64,000 bases of DNA, from positions 1 through 64,000 of the forward strand of contig NZ_JAQZSG010000015.1 of assembly GCF_028745515.1 (NCBI RefSeq). Reading direction: 5' to 3'. The notes below the pieces were generated by a model that had not been told where the DNA came from, ran no database searches, and was given only the letters and a program-made list of their open reading frames with translations. How positions within the stretch are numbered: position 1 is the stretch's first letter; each line of letters begins with the position of its first letter. Shown here piece after piece: positions 1 to 9,069 of the stretch. Source of the stretch: Paenibacillus thermotolerans. GTDB taxonomy: Bacteria > Bacillota > Bacilli > Paenibacillales > YIM-B00363. Position numbers and translations under genes: made by a program.

Positions 1-37
1 TTTGGAACAATGATTGTTCGTTAAACATGCCGTCGTA

Positions 38-64
38 GAAAAAAAAGGAGCCCGGAGGCTCCCG
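38..64 (-). terminator. Rho-independent terminator after recR
   Basis: On the minus strand GGAGCC and GGCTCC pair around a four-base loop and are followed by an unbroken U-run. It lies just downstream of the recR stop. Confidence 0.85.
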
Positions 65-77
65 TCAACATCGCGCA

Positions 78-677
78 TCAACTTAATTCTCTGCGTCCTT
101 CAAGCGCCTTCGACAACGTAATCTCGTCCGCGTATTCCAAATCGCCGCCGACCGGCAAGCCGTGGGCGATACGCGTCACCTTCAGGCCGAACGGCTTGAC
201 GAGCCGCGATATATACATGGACGTCGCTTCCCCCTCGATATTCGGGTTCGTCGCCAGAATCAGCTCCTGCACCTCGTCGTTCGCAAGGCGCTTCAGCAGC
301 TCGGCGACTTTGATCTCGTCGGGTCCGATTCCCTCCATAGGGGAAATGGCGCCTTGCAGCACGTGATACATGCCGTTAAACTCCTTCGTCCGCTCCATTG
401 CCGCCAAATCCCGCGGCTCCTGGACGACGCATATGACGGAACGGTCGCGGGTGCGGTCGGAGCAAATCCGGCAAGGGTCCGTATCCGTAATATTGCAGCA
501 GACGGAGCAGTAATGGAGGTTCCGCTTCACGTTCACCAGCGCTTTGGCGAAATCGATCACGTCGTCTTCTTTCATTCGCAGCACGTAGAATGCCAGCCGA
601 GCGGCCGTTTTCGGACCGACGCCGGGCAGACGAGAGAAGGAATCAATCAGTTTGGCTATCGGTTCCGGATAAAACAA
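78..677 (-). CDS. recR: Recombination mediator RecR
   Basis: RecR acts with RecO and RecF to load RecA on gapped DNA in the cytoplasm. The 199-residue length is normal for the family. Visible parts in order: a helix-hairpin-helix near residues 17-30 ([12 protein letters not shown]), a four-cysteine zinc finger (Cys57, 60, 69, 72), then a Toprim domain from about residue 80. The gene follows ybaB by 13 nt and dnaX lies upstream; this dnaX-ybaB-recR order is widely conserved in bacteria, so the three are probably co-transcribed. A terminator follows the stop. Confidence 0.97.
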   Translation of the reverse strand: MFYPEPIAKLIDSFSRLPGVGPKTAARLAFYVLRMKEDDVIDFAKALVNVKRNLHYCSVCCNITDTDPCRICSDRTRDRSVICVVQEPRDLAAMERTKEFNGMYHVLQGAISPMEGIGPDEIKVAELLKRLANDEVQELILATNPNIEGEATSMYISRLVKPFGLKVTRIAHGLPVGGDLEYADEITLSKALEGRRELS

Positions 678-690
678 TGGCGAACGCCCC

Positions 691-1020
691 TTAGAACAGA
701 CCCGGGATGTTCATGCCGCCGGTGAATCGTCCCAAATCTTGATTTGCAAGCTCATCCGCTTTCGCAAGCGCATCGTTCACGGCCGTCAGTACGAGATCCT
801 GCAGCATTTCCACGTCCTCCGGATCGACCGCTTCCGGTTTGATCTTAACGTCCAGAAGCTTCTTGTGGCCGCTCATTTGCACCGTGACGACACCGCCGCC
901 GGCCGTTCCTTCGACGGTCTTGTTCTCCAGCTCCTCCTGAGCTTTCATCATTTGCTCCTGCATCTTCTTTACTTGCTTCATCATCTGGTTCATATTGCCG
1001 CCCATACCGCCACGCATCAT
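691..1020 (-). CDS. YbaB/EbfC family nucleoid-associated protein
   Basis: Small DNA-binding protein of the YbaB/EbfC family, 109 residues as expected. The N-terminus is Met/Gln/Lys-rich and helical, followed by the family core ([14 protein letters not shown]) and a C-terminal helix. Family members form dimers that bind DNA in the nucleoid; the exact role is unsettled. It sits between dnaX and recR, the classic context. Two tandem ATG codons follow a GGGGTG ribosome site, so the start is 1020 or 1017. Confidence 0.95.
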   Translation of the reverse strand: MMRGGMGGNMNQMMKQVKKMQEQMMKAQEELENKTVEGTAGGGVVTVQMSGHKKLLDVKIKPEAVDPEDVEMLQDLVLTAVNDALAKADELANQDLGRFTGGMNIPGLF

Positions 1021-1059
1021 GCCAAATGCACCCCAATCGATTATTTTTTAGGTAAAATG

Positions 1060-2838
1060 TTACTCTTTCACAACGACGATATTTTCGCCGAACAGCTCAA
1101 TCGCCTCGTTGATCCATTCTTCCTTGTAGGCTTTACCTTCATCCTGATCCTGCTCAGGGATGAGCTCGAACGCCTCCGCATCGGCAGCCGCGGCTCCCGA
1201 TTTCCCCGCCGCGGTTTCCGCCGCCGCCTGCCATTCGGAAAGCATCAGCGTGGAGAGCCTGTAATGCTTGCCCAGCAGCTCGCTCATCACGCCTTCGATC
1301 AGCTCTCTGTTGGCCGGCTTCTCCGTTGTTTCGCGGTGGATCGTGTTTTTGAACGCGACAAGCACGGTATCTCCCGCAACGGATACGGGCTCCCCGTCAA
1401 CCAGCCAAGCGTGAACCGTAATTTTGCGTTCCTTGACGCGGCTCAGGACGTCCGCCCACTCGGCGGCGACTTTCTTGAACTCCGCCGAGTCCTTCGCCTC
1501 CAAATACGGAACGAGCGCCGCCGGGTTTTTCACCGTGACGCGGGGCGCCGCCTGCGGCCTGGCAGGAGCCGGAGCGGCCGCGGCGCTTTCGGCTGCGCCG
1601 GCTCCCGGCGCAGCGACGCCGCGCGCTTCCAGCCGCTCGAGGCGCGCCGCCAGAGCGCGGATCTCCACTGCGAGCCCCGCGTTCGCTTGGCTCGCTCCCG
1701 GAGCAGCCGCGGCGGACGCTTGCGCCGTTGCGGCACCGCTTGCGCCTTCTTCCAGGGTGCAAAGCTTGAGCAAGGCAACCTCCAGCATCATCTGCGGCTG
1801 TGCGGCATAGCGCATTTCGCCGAGGTAGCCGTTCACGGCGTCGATCATCCGAAACAGCCGATCGTGCCCGATGCTGTCGCAGATGCCGCGCAGCCGCCGC
1901 GCCTCCGTCTCCGAAAGCCGTTCGCTAACGACAGGCGAGTCGGGAACGAGCTTGACGAGCAGCAAATCCCGAAGGAAAGACAGAAACCCTTCGAGACACT
2001 TGTCCGCACTCTTTCCTTCTCTCATCATCCGGTCTACGAACGTAAGCACGAAGACGACGTCCCGGTCGCGAACGGCTTCCGCGAGCGAGCCGTACTGGTC
2101 GAACGCCACGCCGCCGGTCATCTCCACTACGCCGTTGTACGTCACCTTGTTGCCCGTGAACGAAACGGCTTGATCGAGCACGCTGAGCGCATCCCGCATC
2201 CCGCCGTCCGACAGCCGGGCGATCAGGGCGAGCGCCTCATCCTCGATCTCGATACCCTCTTCGTTACAGATCCGCTTCATATGCGCCGCCTGCTCCGACG
2301 GGCTTACCCGGCGAAAATCGAACCGCTGGCACCGGGAATGGATGGTGGCCGGCACCTTGTGCGGTTCGGTGGTCGCCAGAATAAAGAGCACGTGCTCCGG
2401 AGGCTCCTCCAGCGTCTTCAGCAGCGCATTGAACGCTTCCGTCGTGAGCATGTGAACTTCGTCTATGATATATACCTTATATTTCACTTCCGTCGGAGCA
2501 TATTTCACCTTATCGCGAATATCGCGAATTTCCTCCACTCCGCGGTTGGAGGCTGCATCGAATTCATTCACGTCGATGCAGGCGCCGGATGTAATCCGTT
2601 TGCAGGCGCCGCATTCGTTGCACGGCTCCGCCGCCGGTCCCCGCTCGCAGTTTACGGCTTTGGCGAGAATTTTCGCCGTGCTCGTTTTCCCGGTGCCTCT
2701 CGGTCCCGTAAATAAATAAGCGTGCGAAAGCCGTCCTTCCCGGAGAGAATTTTGCAGCGTCTGTGTAATATGCCTTTGTCCGACCACGTCCTCGAACGTC
2801 TGAGACCGCCAAGCGCGGTACAAGGCCATGCGGGCCAT
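1060..2838 (-). CDS. dnaX: DNA polymerase III subunits gamma/tau
   Basis: AAA+ clamp-loader ATPase of the replisome. Residues 45-52 form the Walker A motif (GPRGTGKT), four cysteines at 64, 73, 76 and 79 make the clamp-loader zinc module, and a DEVH-type Walker B lies near residue 127. The C-terminal half carries an Ala/Pro-rich linker (about residues 365-430) and a tau-like domain. At 592 residues it is slightly longer than the Bacillus subtilis protein. The start is supported by GAGGGG five bases upstream. First gene of the dnaX-ybaB-recR operon, with its own promoter. Confidence 0.97.
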   Translation of the reverse strand: MARMALYRAWRSQTFEDVVGQRHITQTLQNSLREGRLSHAYLFTGPRGTGKTSTAKILAKAVNCERGPAAEPCNECGACKRITSGACIDVNEFDAASNRGVEEIRDIRDKVKYAPTEVKYKVYIIDEVHMLTTEAFNALLKTLEEPPEHVLFILATTEPHKVPATIHSRCQRFDFRRVSPSEQAAHMKRICNEEGIEIEDEALALIARLSDGGMRDALSVLDQAVSFTGNKVTYNGVVEMTGGVAFDQYGSLAEAVRDRDVVFVLTFVDRMMREGKSADKCLEGFLSFLRDLLLVKLVPDSPVVSERLSETEARRLRGICDSIGHDRLFRMIDAVNGYLGEMRYAAQPQMMLEVALLKLCTLEEGASGAATAQASAAAAPGASQANAGLAVEIRALAARLERLEARGVAAPGAGAAESAAAAPAPARPQAAPRVTVKNPAALVPYLEAKDSAEFKKVAAEWADVLSRVKERKITVHAWLVDGEPVSVAGDTVLVAFKNTIHRETTEKPANRELIEGVMSELLGKHYRLSTLMLSEWQAAAETAAGKSGAAAADAEAFELIPEQDQDEGKAYKEEWINEAIELFGENIVVVKE

Positions 2839-2879
2839 AAAATCCCCTCATATGCTTTCTAATGTTCGGCTTGCAATTA

Positions 2880-2935
2880 AGTTACACAAAGCCGTGTAAC
2901 CGTATTATAGCAGTTCCGAACCGAACGAAAAAGCG
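2880..2935 (-). promoter_or_regulatory. Putative dnaX promoter and leader hairpin
   Basis: A perfect TATAAT -10 reads on the minus strand at 2904-2909; the -35 is weak. The first transcribed bases contain a hairpin (GTTACAC/GTGTAAC, 2880-2899) before the dnaX ribosome site. Confidence 0.55.
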
Positions 2936-2962
2936 TTTGCCCTCGATTCGAGCAAACGCTTC
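2926..2962 (-). terminator. Terminator after the PAS kinase gene
   Basis: AAGCGTTTGC and GCAAACGCTT form a 10-bp stem followed by U-residues on the minus strand, a few bases past the kinase stop. Confidence 0.85.
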
Positions 2963-2968
2963 TTCCAT

Positions 2969-4459
2969 TTACCTCGTATAAGGAACCGATACGATAAAGG
3001 CGGTTCCATAGCCTTTGGAGGAAACCCGGATCGTTCCGCCGATGTCGTGAATAATTCGCTGACATACGGATAACCCGAGCCCGGTGCCCTCCTCCTTCGT
3101 CGTAAAGAAAGGATCGAATATTTTATCGATCAGAAACGCCGGAATTCCCGGGCCGGTATCCTGGATTAAAATATTCACCCTTTGATCCTCTTCGTCCAGC
3201 TTCTCCGTAATCGTTAATGTGCCGCCGTCTGTCATCGCTTCGATCCCGTTCTTGCAAATATTAATAAACACCTGCTTGAGCAGCTCGCTGTCGGCGACAA
3301 TATACGGCATGTCGAGGGAGGAGGCGTATTGGACCATCACGTTGTGCAATATCGCCTCATTGTTAATAATCGGCAAAATTTCACGGATGACGGACGCCAC
3401 GTTTACTTTCGTCAAGGACACGTTGCGCGGCTTGCTGAGCAGCAAAAATTCGTTGACGAGCTCATTGATGCGGTCGATCTCCCCCAGCATAATTTCCGAA
3501 TATCCGTGCTCCTTTTCCATCCCGTTGTCCCTTAGCGTATTTTTTAAGACTTGCAGAAAGCCCTTGATCGATGTGAGCGGATTTCTAATTTCATGGGCGG
3601 TGCCTGCGGCGATTTGCCCGATCATGGCGAGCCGGTCGCTTCGCTGTACTTGCTGTTCAAGCGATCTGAGGTTGGTTACGTCCTTAAACATCACGTAAGC
3701 GCCGACCGTTCGGCCCAGCCGGTCCTTCAGCAGGCTCGAATCCAGCAGCAGCTCGAACCGCTCGCGGTTATTCGTCCAAGACACGGCGTAATTTTTCACG
3801 ACCGCCCCGTCCAAGAGGGATCGCTGGACGAGCCGATGCTCGTACGGAACGCCCGCAAACACTTTGTCCATCGGCTGGTTGAGCACCCGCTCCCGTTCCA
3901 CCCCAAGAACCCGGCACGCCATATCGCTGATGTCGACCAGCTTGAAGTCCGCGTCGATCAGAATGACGCCCAAATTAATATCTTGAATGAAGGAGCCGGC
4001 AAACCGCTGCAGCAGGTTGACTCGGCCGCCGCCGTCAAGATCGTCGATCGTCAGCAAAATACCGAATTCGCGATCCGCTTCAAACACCCGAATCAATGAA
4101 TAATCCCAATAATGCTCTACGCCGTAGATGTCGGTAATACCCACCTTCTCGGGCGCATTGCCGACGATCAGCTTTTCCAGGGCAGCCGCCGAACGAAATA
4201 GAACCGAAATCGAGGAGCCCTCCAGTTCCGCAGCTTCGTAACCGAGCGAAGCCGCGAGTTCCGGCTGAACCTTTAGAATCGTACCGTCGGAAGCGACAAA
4301 CAGCGAGGTGCATCGGTAAAAACGTTCCAGTTGCTTTTCGAACGAACCGCATGTGATATGCAGCTTCCACTCATTCGTCGTCTCAGGCAAGAAAAGCACC
4401 ACCTTCGATAAAATCGGCGTCCTTCTCGTTGGTTTATGAATAATTAGCATTCGCTTCAT
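2969..4459 (-). CDS. Soluble PAS-domain sensor histidine kinase
   Basis: Probable 496-residue two-component kinase without membrane segments. It has two PAS-like regions (about 50-150 and 165-265), a HisKA phosphoacceptor at His289 in TAHEIRNPLTS, and a HATPase domain with an N-box (NICKNGIEA), DTGPGIP and GTGLGL. Its architecture resembles the soluble sporulation kinases that feed Spo0F, and spo0F is in this window, so phosphorelay input is a reasonable inference. The ATG at 4459 was chosen because it follows AGAAGGA; the longer open frame upstream would run through the SRP RNA gene. No response regulator is adjacent. Confidence 0.85.
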   Translation of the reverse strand: MKRMLIIHKPTRRTPILSKVVLFLPETTNEWKLHITCGSFEKQLERFYRCTSLFVASDGTILKVQPELAASLGYEAAELEGSSISVLFRSAAALEKLIVGNAPEKVGITDIYGVEHYWDYSLIRVFEADREFGILLTIDDLDGGGRVNLLQRFAGSFIQDINLGVILIDADFKLVDISDMACRVLGVERERVLNQPMDKVFAGVPYEHRLVQRSLLDGAVVKNYAVSWTNNRERFELLLDSSLLKDRLGRTVGAYVMFKDVTNLRSLEQQVQRSDRLAMIGQIAAGTAHEIRNPLTSIKGFLQVLKNTLRDNGMEKEHGYSEIMLGEIDRINELVNEFLLLSKPRNVSLTKVNVASVIREILPIINNEAILHNVMVQYASSLDMPYIVADSELLKQVFINICKNGIEAMTDGGTLTITEKLDEEDQRVNILIQDTGPGIPAFLIDKIFDPFFTTKEEGTGLGLSVCQRIIHDIGGTIRVSSKGYGTAFIVSVPYTR

Positions 4460-4486
4460 AACGTGCCAATTCCTTCTAATACGACA

Positions 4487-4517
4487 AAACACTTTGCCCG
4501 CAAGGGACAAAGTGTTT
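4487..4517 (-). terminator. Hairpin between SRP RNA and kinase gene
   Basis: AAACACTTTG and CAAAGTGTTT form a 10-bp stem followed by TTTTGT on the minus strand. It may end SRP RNA read-through before the kinase gene. Confidence 0.55.
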
Positions 4518-4543
4518 GGAGAAACGGTATGTAAAATAAAAAA

Positions 4544-4640
4544 GGCCAGGTTACCCCCCGGCACATGAGACTTCCTACTTACGGCTGCTTCCTTCCGGAC
4601 CTGACCGGGTTCATAGGCACCCATTGCGAGGGACCCGACC
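4544..4640 (-). ncRNA. ffs: Signal recognition particle RNA, small type
   Basis: The minus strand carries the universal SRP domain IV: GGTCAGGTCCGGAAGGAAGC with its asymmetric and symmetric loops. The ends close by pairing GGTCGGGT (5') with ACCTGGCC (3'), giving an RNA of about 97 nt followed by a U-rich tract. This RNA binds Ffh to target membrane proteins. Many Bacilli have a 270-nt form with an Alu domain; no such extension is evident here because the terminal stem closes at 97 nt. Confidence 0.93.
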
Positions 4641-4706
4641 GAACCTTAGTATAACCGATTGCCGGACGAAGTTCAAGCGGCTCCGGAAATTGGCAATTTC
4701 GGCGGT

Positions 4707-5084
4707 TTAATCGAATCGAATTTCGTAATCGTATCTCGGATTGTTCCCCTTGAGCAGCGAATATACGTCGGACCGAATCGCCTCCGCCTCCTGCGGGGAA
4801 ATGTCGTCGTCCACATTGATCGTAATAATGGCCGTTGCGCCGTTAATGGCGATATACGATCTCTTGTCGAGCGCCATCTCCCGAAGCGCCTGGCGCATTA
4901 GCTGCCGGTCCTTCCGGTACGAATGATGCGACGGATGAGTGCGCAAATTCGGGTTTGAATTGCTTAGCCCCATATATCCGTCCTGCGTATAATGCTGCTG
5001 TACATTGTTGCCGGCCGTACAGCCGGATAGCGCAAATATGGAAACCGCCAAGCATCCGATCGTTATGAAGCTGCGGATGTTCAT
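4707..5084 (-). CDS. YhcN/YlaJ-like sporulation lipoprotein
   Basis: 125-residue lipoprotein with an N-terminal hydrophobic segment ending in a lipobox (ALSGC, Cys about 22), then a His/Ser-rich stretch and a small alpha/beta domain (NGATAIITINVDDD, then SLLKGN). The C-terminal part resembles the YhcN/YlaJ family of spore membrane lipoproteins; the family call is by resemblance only. The ATG at 5084 follows GGGAGGTG at ten bases. That ribosome site lies inside the 3' arm of the rpmE terminator hairpin, see findings. Confidence 0.72.
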   Translation of the reverse strand: MNIRSFITIGCLAVSIFALSGCTAGNNVQQHYTQDGYMGLSNSNPNLRTHPSHHSYRKDRQLMRQALREMALDKRSYIAINGATAIITINVDDDISPQEAEAIRSDVYSLLKGNNPRYDYEIRFD

Positions 5085-5129
5085 AAGAAAAAGACACCTC
5101 CCACGGATATTATCTCCGCAAAAGGTGTC
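5085..5129 (-). terminator. rpmE terminator overlapping next gene's ribosome site
   Basis: GACACCT (5') pairs with AGGTGTC (3'), with an inner CGGA/TCCG stem, followed by TTTTTCTT. The 3' arm contains the GGGAGGTG ribosome site of the lipoprotein gene starting at 5084. Confidence 0.75.
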
Positions 5130-5148
5130 ATGCCATGCTTGGAAAATC

Positions 5149-5346
5149 TTAGATACCGTATTTTTTCTTGAATTTATCCACACGTCCGCCGGCATCGATG
5201 AATTTCTGTTTGCCGGTAAAGAACGGATGGCAAACGGAACAAATTTCGACACGAAGGCTCGGCTTAACGGATCCCGTCTCGAACGAGTTGCCGCAAGCGC
5301 AAGTAACCGTGGTCACGTGATATTTCGGTTGAATGTCTTGTTTCAC
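5149..5346 (-). CDS. rpmE: 50S ribosomal protein L31, zinc-binding form
   Basis: 65-residue L31. It keeps the cysteines of the zinc-binding (C+) form: CAC near residues 16-18 and CSVC near 36-39. Family knowledge: the C+ form is the main L31 under zinc sufficiency and is replaced by a C- paralogue when zinc is short. Start is GTG at 5346 behind AGAGGTG at seven bases. It has its own leader hairpin and terminator. Confidence 0.96.
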   Translation of the reverse strand: MKQDIQPKYHVTTVTCACGNSFETGSVKPSLRVEICSVCHPFFTGKQKFIDAGGRVDKFKKKYGI

Positions 5347-5366
5347 GTGGATTCACCTCTTTCCGC

Positions 5367-5398
5367 CCTGGATCTTGAGTTACTCCTGTCGATCCAGA
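5367..5398 (-). promoter_or_regulatory. Leader hairpin upstream of rpmE
   Basis: CTGGATC and GATCCAG form a 7-bp stem with a long loop directly upstream of the rpmE ribosome site. Ribosomal-protein leaders for L31 are known in Firmicutes; whether this is one is inference. Confidence 0.4.
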
Positions 5399-5467
5399 GT
5401 AAAATACATGCGACCGTAATTGTAACATGCATCACAGCCAAAATGCAACTTCCAACTATTGCACGTC

Positions 5468-6427
5468 TCAAAAAAGAAAATCGCTGTCCGTCAACGGCTC
5501 CACGTAAATGGTGCGAATATACCCGTTTCCTTTCTTCGAAAAGAAATCGTGCTGCTTCGTCCTTGTGCTGATACCATTATATACGATCGGGTTAATTTCC
5601 TCTTCGGGAAATAAAGGATCCAGCCCCAAATTCATCATTGCCTTGTTGGCATTGTAACGCAAAAACGCTTTCACATCGCAGGCAAGCCCCACATTGGCGT
5701 AAAGCTCGTCTGTGTACCGCTCTTCATTGGCGTGCAAATATTGAAGCAGCCCGCGGACCGTCTCTACGGCCGCTTCCCGTTCGCTCGGCTCCAACGCTGC
5801 GGACACTTCCTGCGCCAGCATGCCTACGTACAATCCGTGGATACTCTCGTCGCGCAAAATCAGGTCGATAATTTCTCCGCTGCTCGTCATTTTGCCTTGT
5901 CCAGCCAAGTACAACGGGTAAAAAAATCCGCTGTAAAACAAGTAGCTTTCAAGCATAACCGATGCGGCCATCGCCAAATACAAATCCTGCCGCGTATGAA
6001 TGCCGTTATAATATTTCGAAATCGTCTCCGCCTTAATTTGAAGGCGGCTGTTGCTTTCGACCCACGCGAACACGCGGTCGATCTCCTCGCCCGTTGCCAG
6101 CGTGGTGAAGATGCTGCTGTACGATTTGGCGTGAATTTGTTCCATCATGCCCATAAAGCCGAGCACCGCTTTACGCTGCAGCCCCTCGGCATGCTCCATA
6201 ATTTTCGGCATGCCGACCCCTCCTTGGACCGTATCGAGCAAGGTCAACCCGCCGAGCACCTTCATATACAAATCCCGTTCATGCTCATTCAGCGTCAGCC
6301 ACGACATTTTGTCGTCGGATAGCGGAATTTCTTCATCCGTCCAAAACTGCATAATATTTTGATTCCAAAACGCGATCGAATAATCGTCGTCCGGGCGGTT
6401 CCAATTCACCGCTTTCCAAGCGTTCAT
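5468..6427 (-). CDS. nrdF: Class Ib ribonucleotide reductase, small (R2) subunit
   Basis: 319-residue di-metal radical-generating subunit. Together with NrdE it reduces ribonucleoside diphosphates to deoxy forms. The protein has the ferritin-like helical bundle; likely metal ligands lie in EQIHAKSYSSIF and in the DESIHGLY segment. Presence of NrdI in the same operon marks the class Ib (manganese-tyrosyl radical) system. It follows nrdE by 44 nt and is last in the nrdI-nrdE-nrdF operon under the cobalamin riboswitch. Confidence 0.93.
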   Translation of the reverse strand: MNAWKAVNWNRPDDDYSIAFWNQNIMQFWTDEEIPLSDDKMSWLTLNEHERDLYMKVLGGLTLLDTVQGGVGMPKIMEHAEGLQRKAVLGFMGMMEQIHAKSYSSIFTTLATGEEIDRVFAWVESNSRLQIKAETISKYYNGIHTRQDLYLAMAASVMLESYLFYSGFFYPLYLAGQGKMTSSGEIIDLILRDESIHGLYVGMLAQEVSAALEPSEREAAVETVRGLLQYLHANEERYTDELYANVGLACDVKAFLRYNANKAMMNLGLDPLFPEEEINPIVYNGISTRTKQHDFFSKKGNGYIRTIYVEPLTDSDFLF

Positions 6428-6471
6428 CCCCGGTCACTCTCCGTTCCCTCATCCCAATATTTTCTTGCGCA

Positions 6472-8556
6472 TTATACGGAGCAGCTGACGCACTCCTCGA
6501 CGGACAGCCGGTTCGTCCGGGTATAATAGAGCGACTTCAAGCCTTTCCGGGCGGCGTAAATATAATAGCGGGCAAGCTGTCTCGTCGTTACGTCGCTGTT
6601 GACATGCAGAACGGTCGATATCCCTTGATCCACATGCTCTTGAATTTCCGCAATCAAGTCGAGCACCTTGAATTGATCCATTTGATAAGCGGACTTATAG
6701 TAAAAAAAATTATCAGGGCTTAAATAGGGCATCGGATAATAAGTGGTCGAGTTCGCATAGGTACGGGTTTCGATCGTCTCTACGATCGGCATGACGCTGG
6801 ACGTTGCGTTCTGTATGTACGATATGCTCTGCGTAGGCGCAACGGCCAGCCGGTAGGCATGATACAGCCCGTGGCGCCGGACGTCCTCCTTCAGTCTGCC
6901 CCAGTCCTCCGGGGACGGAATCGCGATGCCCGCGAACAACGATTTCACTTTATCGGTAACCGGACGGTAATCGGTTTCCTCGTATTTGCCGAAATACGAG
7001 CCGCTTGCATATGCCGACCGCTCGAAGCCTTCGAACGCGACTCCACGCGTTCTGGCGATGTCCATGCTTTTTTCCAGAGAGTAGTAATTCATCATCATAA
7101 AAAAAGTCCGAACGAAATCTTTCGCTTCTTCACTCTCATAGGCGATTTTGTTTTTGGCCAAGTAACCGTGCAAATTCATCGCTCCGAGCCCGACCGAATG
7201 CAGCTCGCGATTCGCTTTCGCGACTCCCGGCGCGTTGGCGACGTGCGTCATATCGCTGACCGACGTCAATGCGATCATCCCCTCGTGCACGGATTCCCTC
7301 ACCTTCTTGCGCTCCATCACATTGACAATGTTCAGGGAAGCCAGGTTACAGCTAATATCTTTGCGAATGCGGTCGGGCTGGCCGTAATCCCCTATTTCCG
7401 ACGTCTCCTGCAATTGGAATATTTCCGTACACAGATTGGACATCTTGACCGTGCCGACACCTTTAAGCGCATGGGCGCGGTTGGCGTTGCTCTTGTTCAT
7501 GATGTACGGATAACCCGATTCAAGCTGGACCGCGGCGATTTTGACCAGCATGTCCCGCGCGCTCATTACCGCTTTCTTGCGCACTCGCTCGTCTGCCATT
7601 AGCGTGTCGTACATTTCGTCCATATCCATGTCGTCCAAATGCGTTCCGTAGGCCTGCAGCACGCTGTACGGCGCGAACACGTTAAGCGGCTTATTTTCTT
7701 CGGCCAGCCGGTAAAACCTGTCCGGGACGATCAGGCCGATCGACAGCGTCTTCAGCCGCGATTTCTCATCGGCGTTAATCTTCTTGCTGTCCAGAAACTC
7801 CATGACATCCCAGCCGAAAATGTTGTAATATGCCGCTCCGGACCCTTTGCGCTGTCCCATCTGATCCGCGTAGGAGAATGCGTCCTCCATCAGCTTGAGC
7901 ACCGGCATAATGCCTTTGGCCGCTCCTTCGACGCCCTTGATCGGTTCCCCGCGTCCGCGCAGCTTGGACAAGTTAACGGCGACGCCGCCCCCGATCTTTG
8001 AAAGCTGCATGCAGACGCCGAGTATGTAGTTAATCGAGTTGAGCGAATCGTCCGCTTCGAGCAGGAAACAGGACACCATTTCGCCGCGCCTGCTCTTGCC
8101 TGCATTGAGAAATGTCGGCGTTGCCGGCTGCAATCGCTGCTCCATCATCGCCGCGGCCAGCGCCCGCGCCGCAGCCGCATCGCCGCGCCCCAAATACAAA
8201 GCCGCGATCGCGACCCGATCCGGATAATGCTCCATGTATAGTGAGCGGTCGTCGCTTTTCATTGCGTAGTCCGCATAAAACTTCGATGCCGCCATGTACG
8301 AGGAAAATTCAAAGCCGTAGCTATGCGTCAGCTCGAATATTTCCTCCACCTCGGCCCGAGCGTACCGCTCATAAACATTCTCATAGTAATCATTATCAAT
8401 CATGTAGCGGACCTTCGCTTCTGTATCGGAAAAGCGAACGCTCTTTCGATATACCTCTTCCATAAACGCCCCGACCGCTTCCTTGTCCTTATCAAGCTGA
8501 AAGAACCCGTCGGCGCCTCGTCTCATCAATAAATTGTTAAGCTCAATATGCCGCAA
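6472..8556 (-). CDS. nrdE: Class Ib ribonucleotide reductase, large (R1) subunit
   Basis: 694-residue catalytic subunit that reduces NDPs. There is no N-terminal ATP-cone of the class Ia type, which fits NrdE. Visible: NLCTEIFQ and NLASLNIVN around the active-site cysteines, and a C-terminal redox pair (ECVSCSV) that re-reduces the site. No nrdH glutaredoxin is present here. The start overlaps the end of nrdI by 14 nt, implying translational coupling. Confidence 0.95.
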   Translation of the reverse strand: MRHIELNNLLMRRGADGFFQLDKDKEAVGAFMEEVYRKSVRFSDTEAKVRYMIDNDYYENVYERYARAEVEEIFELTHSYGFEFSSYMAASKFYADYAMKSDDRSLYMEHYPDRVAIAALYLGRGDAAAARALAAAMMEQRLQPATPTFLNAGKSRRGEMVSCFLLEADDSLNSINYILGVCMQLSKIGGGVAVNLSKLRGRGEPIKGVEGAAKGIMPVLKLMEDAFSYADQMGQRKGSGAAYYNIFGWDVMEFLDSKKINADEKSRLKTLSIGLIVPDRFYRLAEENKPLNVFAPYSVLQAYGTHLDDMDMDEMYDTLMADERVRKKAVMSARDMLVKIAAVQLESGYPYIMNKSNANRAHALKGVGTVKMSNLCTEIFQLQETSEIGDYGQPDRIRKDISCNLASLNIVNVMERKKVRESVHEGMIALTSVSDMTHVANAPGVAKANRELHSVGLGAMNLHGYLAKNKIAYESEEAKDFVRTFFMMMNYYSLEKSMDIARTRGVAFEGFERSAYASGSYFGKYEETDYRPVTDKVKSLFAGIAIPSPEDWGRLKEDVRRHGLYHAYRLAVAPTQSISYIQNATSSVMPIVETIETRTYANSTTYYPMPYLSPDNFFYYKSAYQMDQFKVLDLIAEIQEHVDQGISTVLHVNSDVTTRQLARYYIYAARKGLKSLYYTRTNRLSVEECVSCSV

Positions 8557-8911
8557 CCAAGCTCACCTCCTGCTTAAACCGTTCGACGTCCCGGGCTGTG
8601 CCCGCAAGCTCGAATTTTCCTAGCACCGGCACGCCGTATTCGCGTGCAATCCGGTCTGCGCTTCCCGCAAAGTTGTGCCCCCAGTTACGATTTCCGCTTG
8701 CCGACACGCCTGCCAGCCATTGATGGTTCCTCCTCAGAAAGGATGCGACCTTCTCGGGAACATGCCCGAAGCCGGTCGTGTAGGTGACAAGCACGAACGG
8801 CTCGTCCACAATGATGCTGTCTTCGATTTGCAGCGCCGGCGCATTCAGTTTTTCGACAAACCGGCGTACATTACCCGTCCTAGAATCGTAGACGATTAAC
8901 AAAACGTTCAT
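8543..8911 (-). CDS. nrdI: NrdI flavodoxin-like maturation protein
   Basis: 122-residue flavoprotein that supplies oxidant for assembly of the dimanganese-tyrosyl cofactor of NrdF. The N-terminal IVYDSRTGNVRRF is the FMN phosphate-binding loop, and a later TYTTGFGHVP segment matches the family. The start at 8911 follows GGGAG six bases upstream; the frame extends further but lacks a ribosome site. First gene of nrdIEF, directly behind the riboswitch terminator. Confidence 0.92.
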   Translation of the reverse strand: MNVLLIVYDSRTGNVRRFVEKLNAPALQIEDSIIVDEPFVLVTYTTGFGHVPEKVASFLRRNHQWLAGVSASGNRNWGHNFAGSADRIAREYGVPVLGKFELAGTARDVERFKQEVSLVAAY

Positions 8912-8942
8912 CCCCTTCTCCCATACCCGCGAAGAGCCGCGC

Positions 8943-8986
8943 AAAACAAAAAGACGCATCCGGCTCCATAAAGGGCCGAATGCGCC
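8943..8986 (-). terminator. Intrinsic terminator of the cobalamin riboswitch
   Basis: GCGCATTCGGC pairs with GCCGGATGCGT, followed by a U-rich tract (TTTTTGTTTT) on the minus strand. It lies between the aptamer and nrdI, so it is the likely expression platform. Confidence 0.85.
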
Positions 8987-9069
8987 GATGGCTATGCAAG
9001 TTAAATAAGCGTTACTTGCGTCAAGGGCTACGCGGACACCTTCCTGTTCTCCGCAGGTTTTGTGTCAAA

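Noticed and set aside
739-2715. Long plus-strand frame (658 codons) opposite dnaX
   Set aside because: Antisense shadow of dnaX in GC-rich sequence; no ribosome site and no recognisable domain.
4460-4624. N-terminal extension of the PAS kinase frame
   Set aside because: It would be read through the SRP RNA gene; the ATG at 4459 has its own ribosome site.
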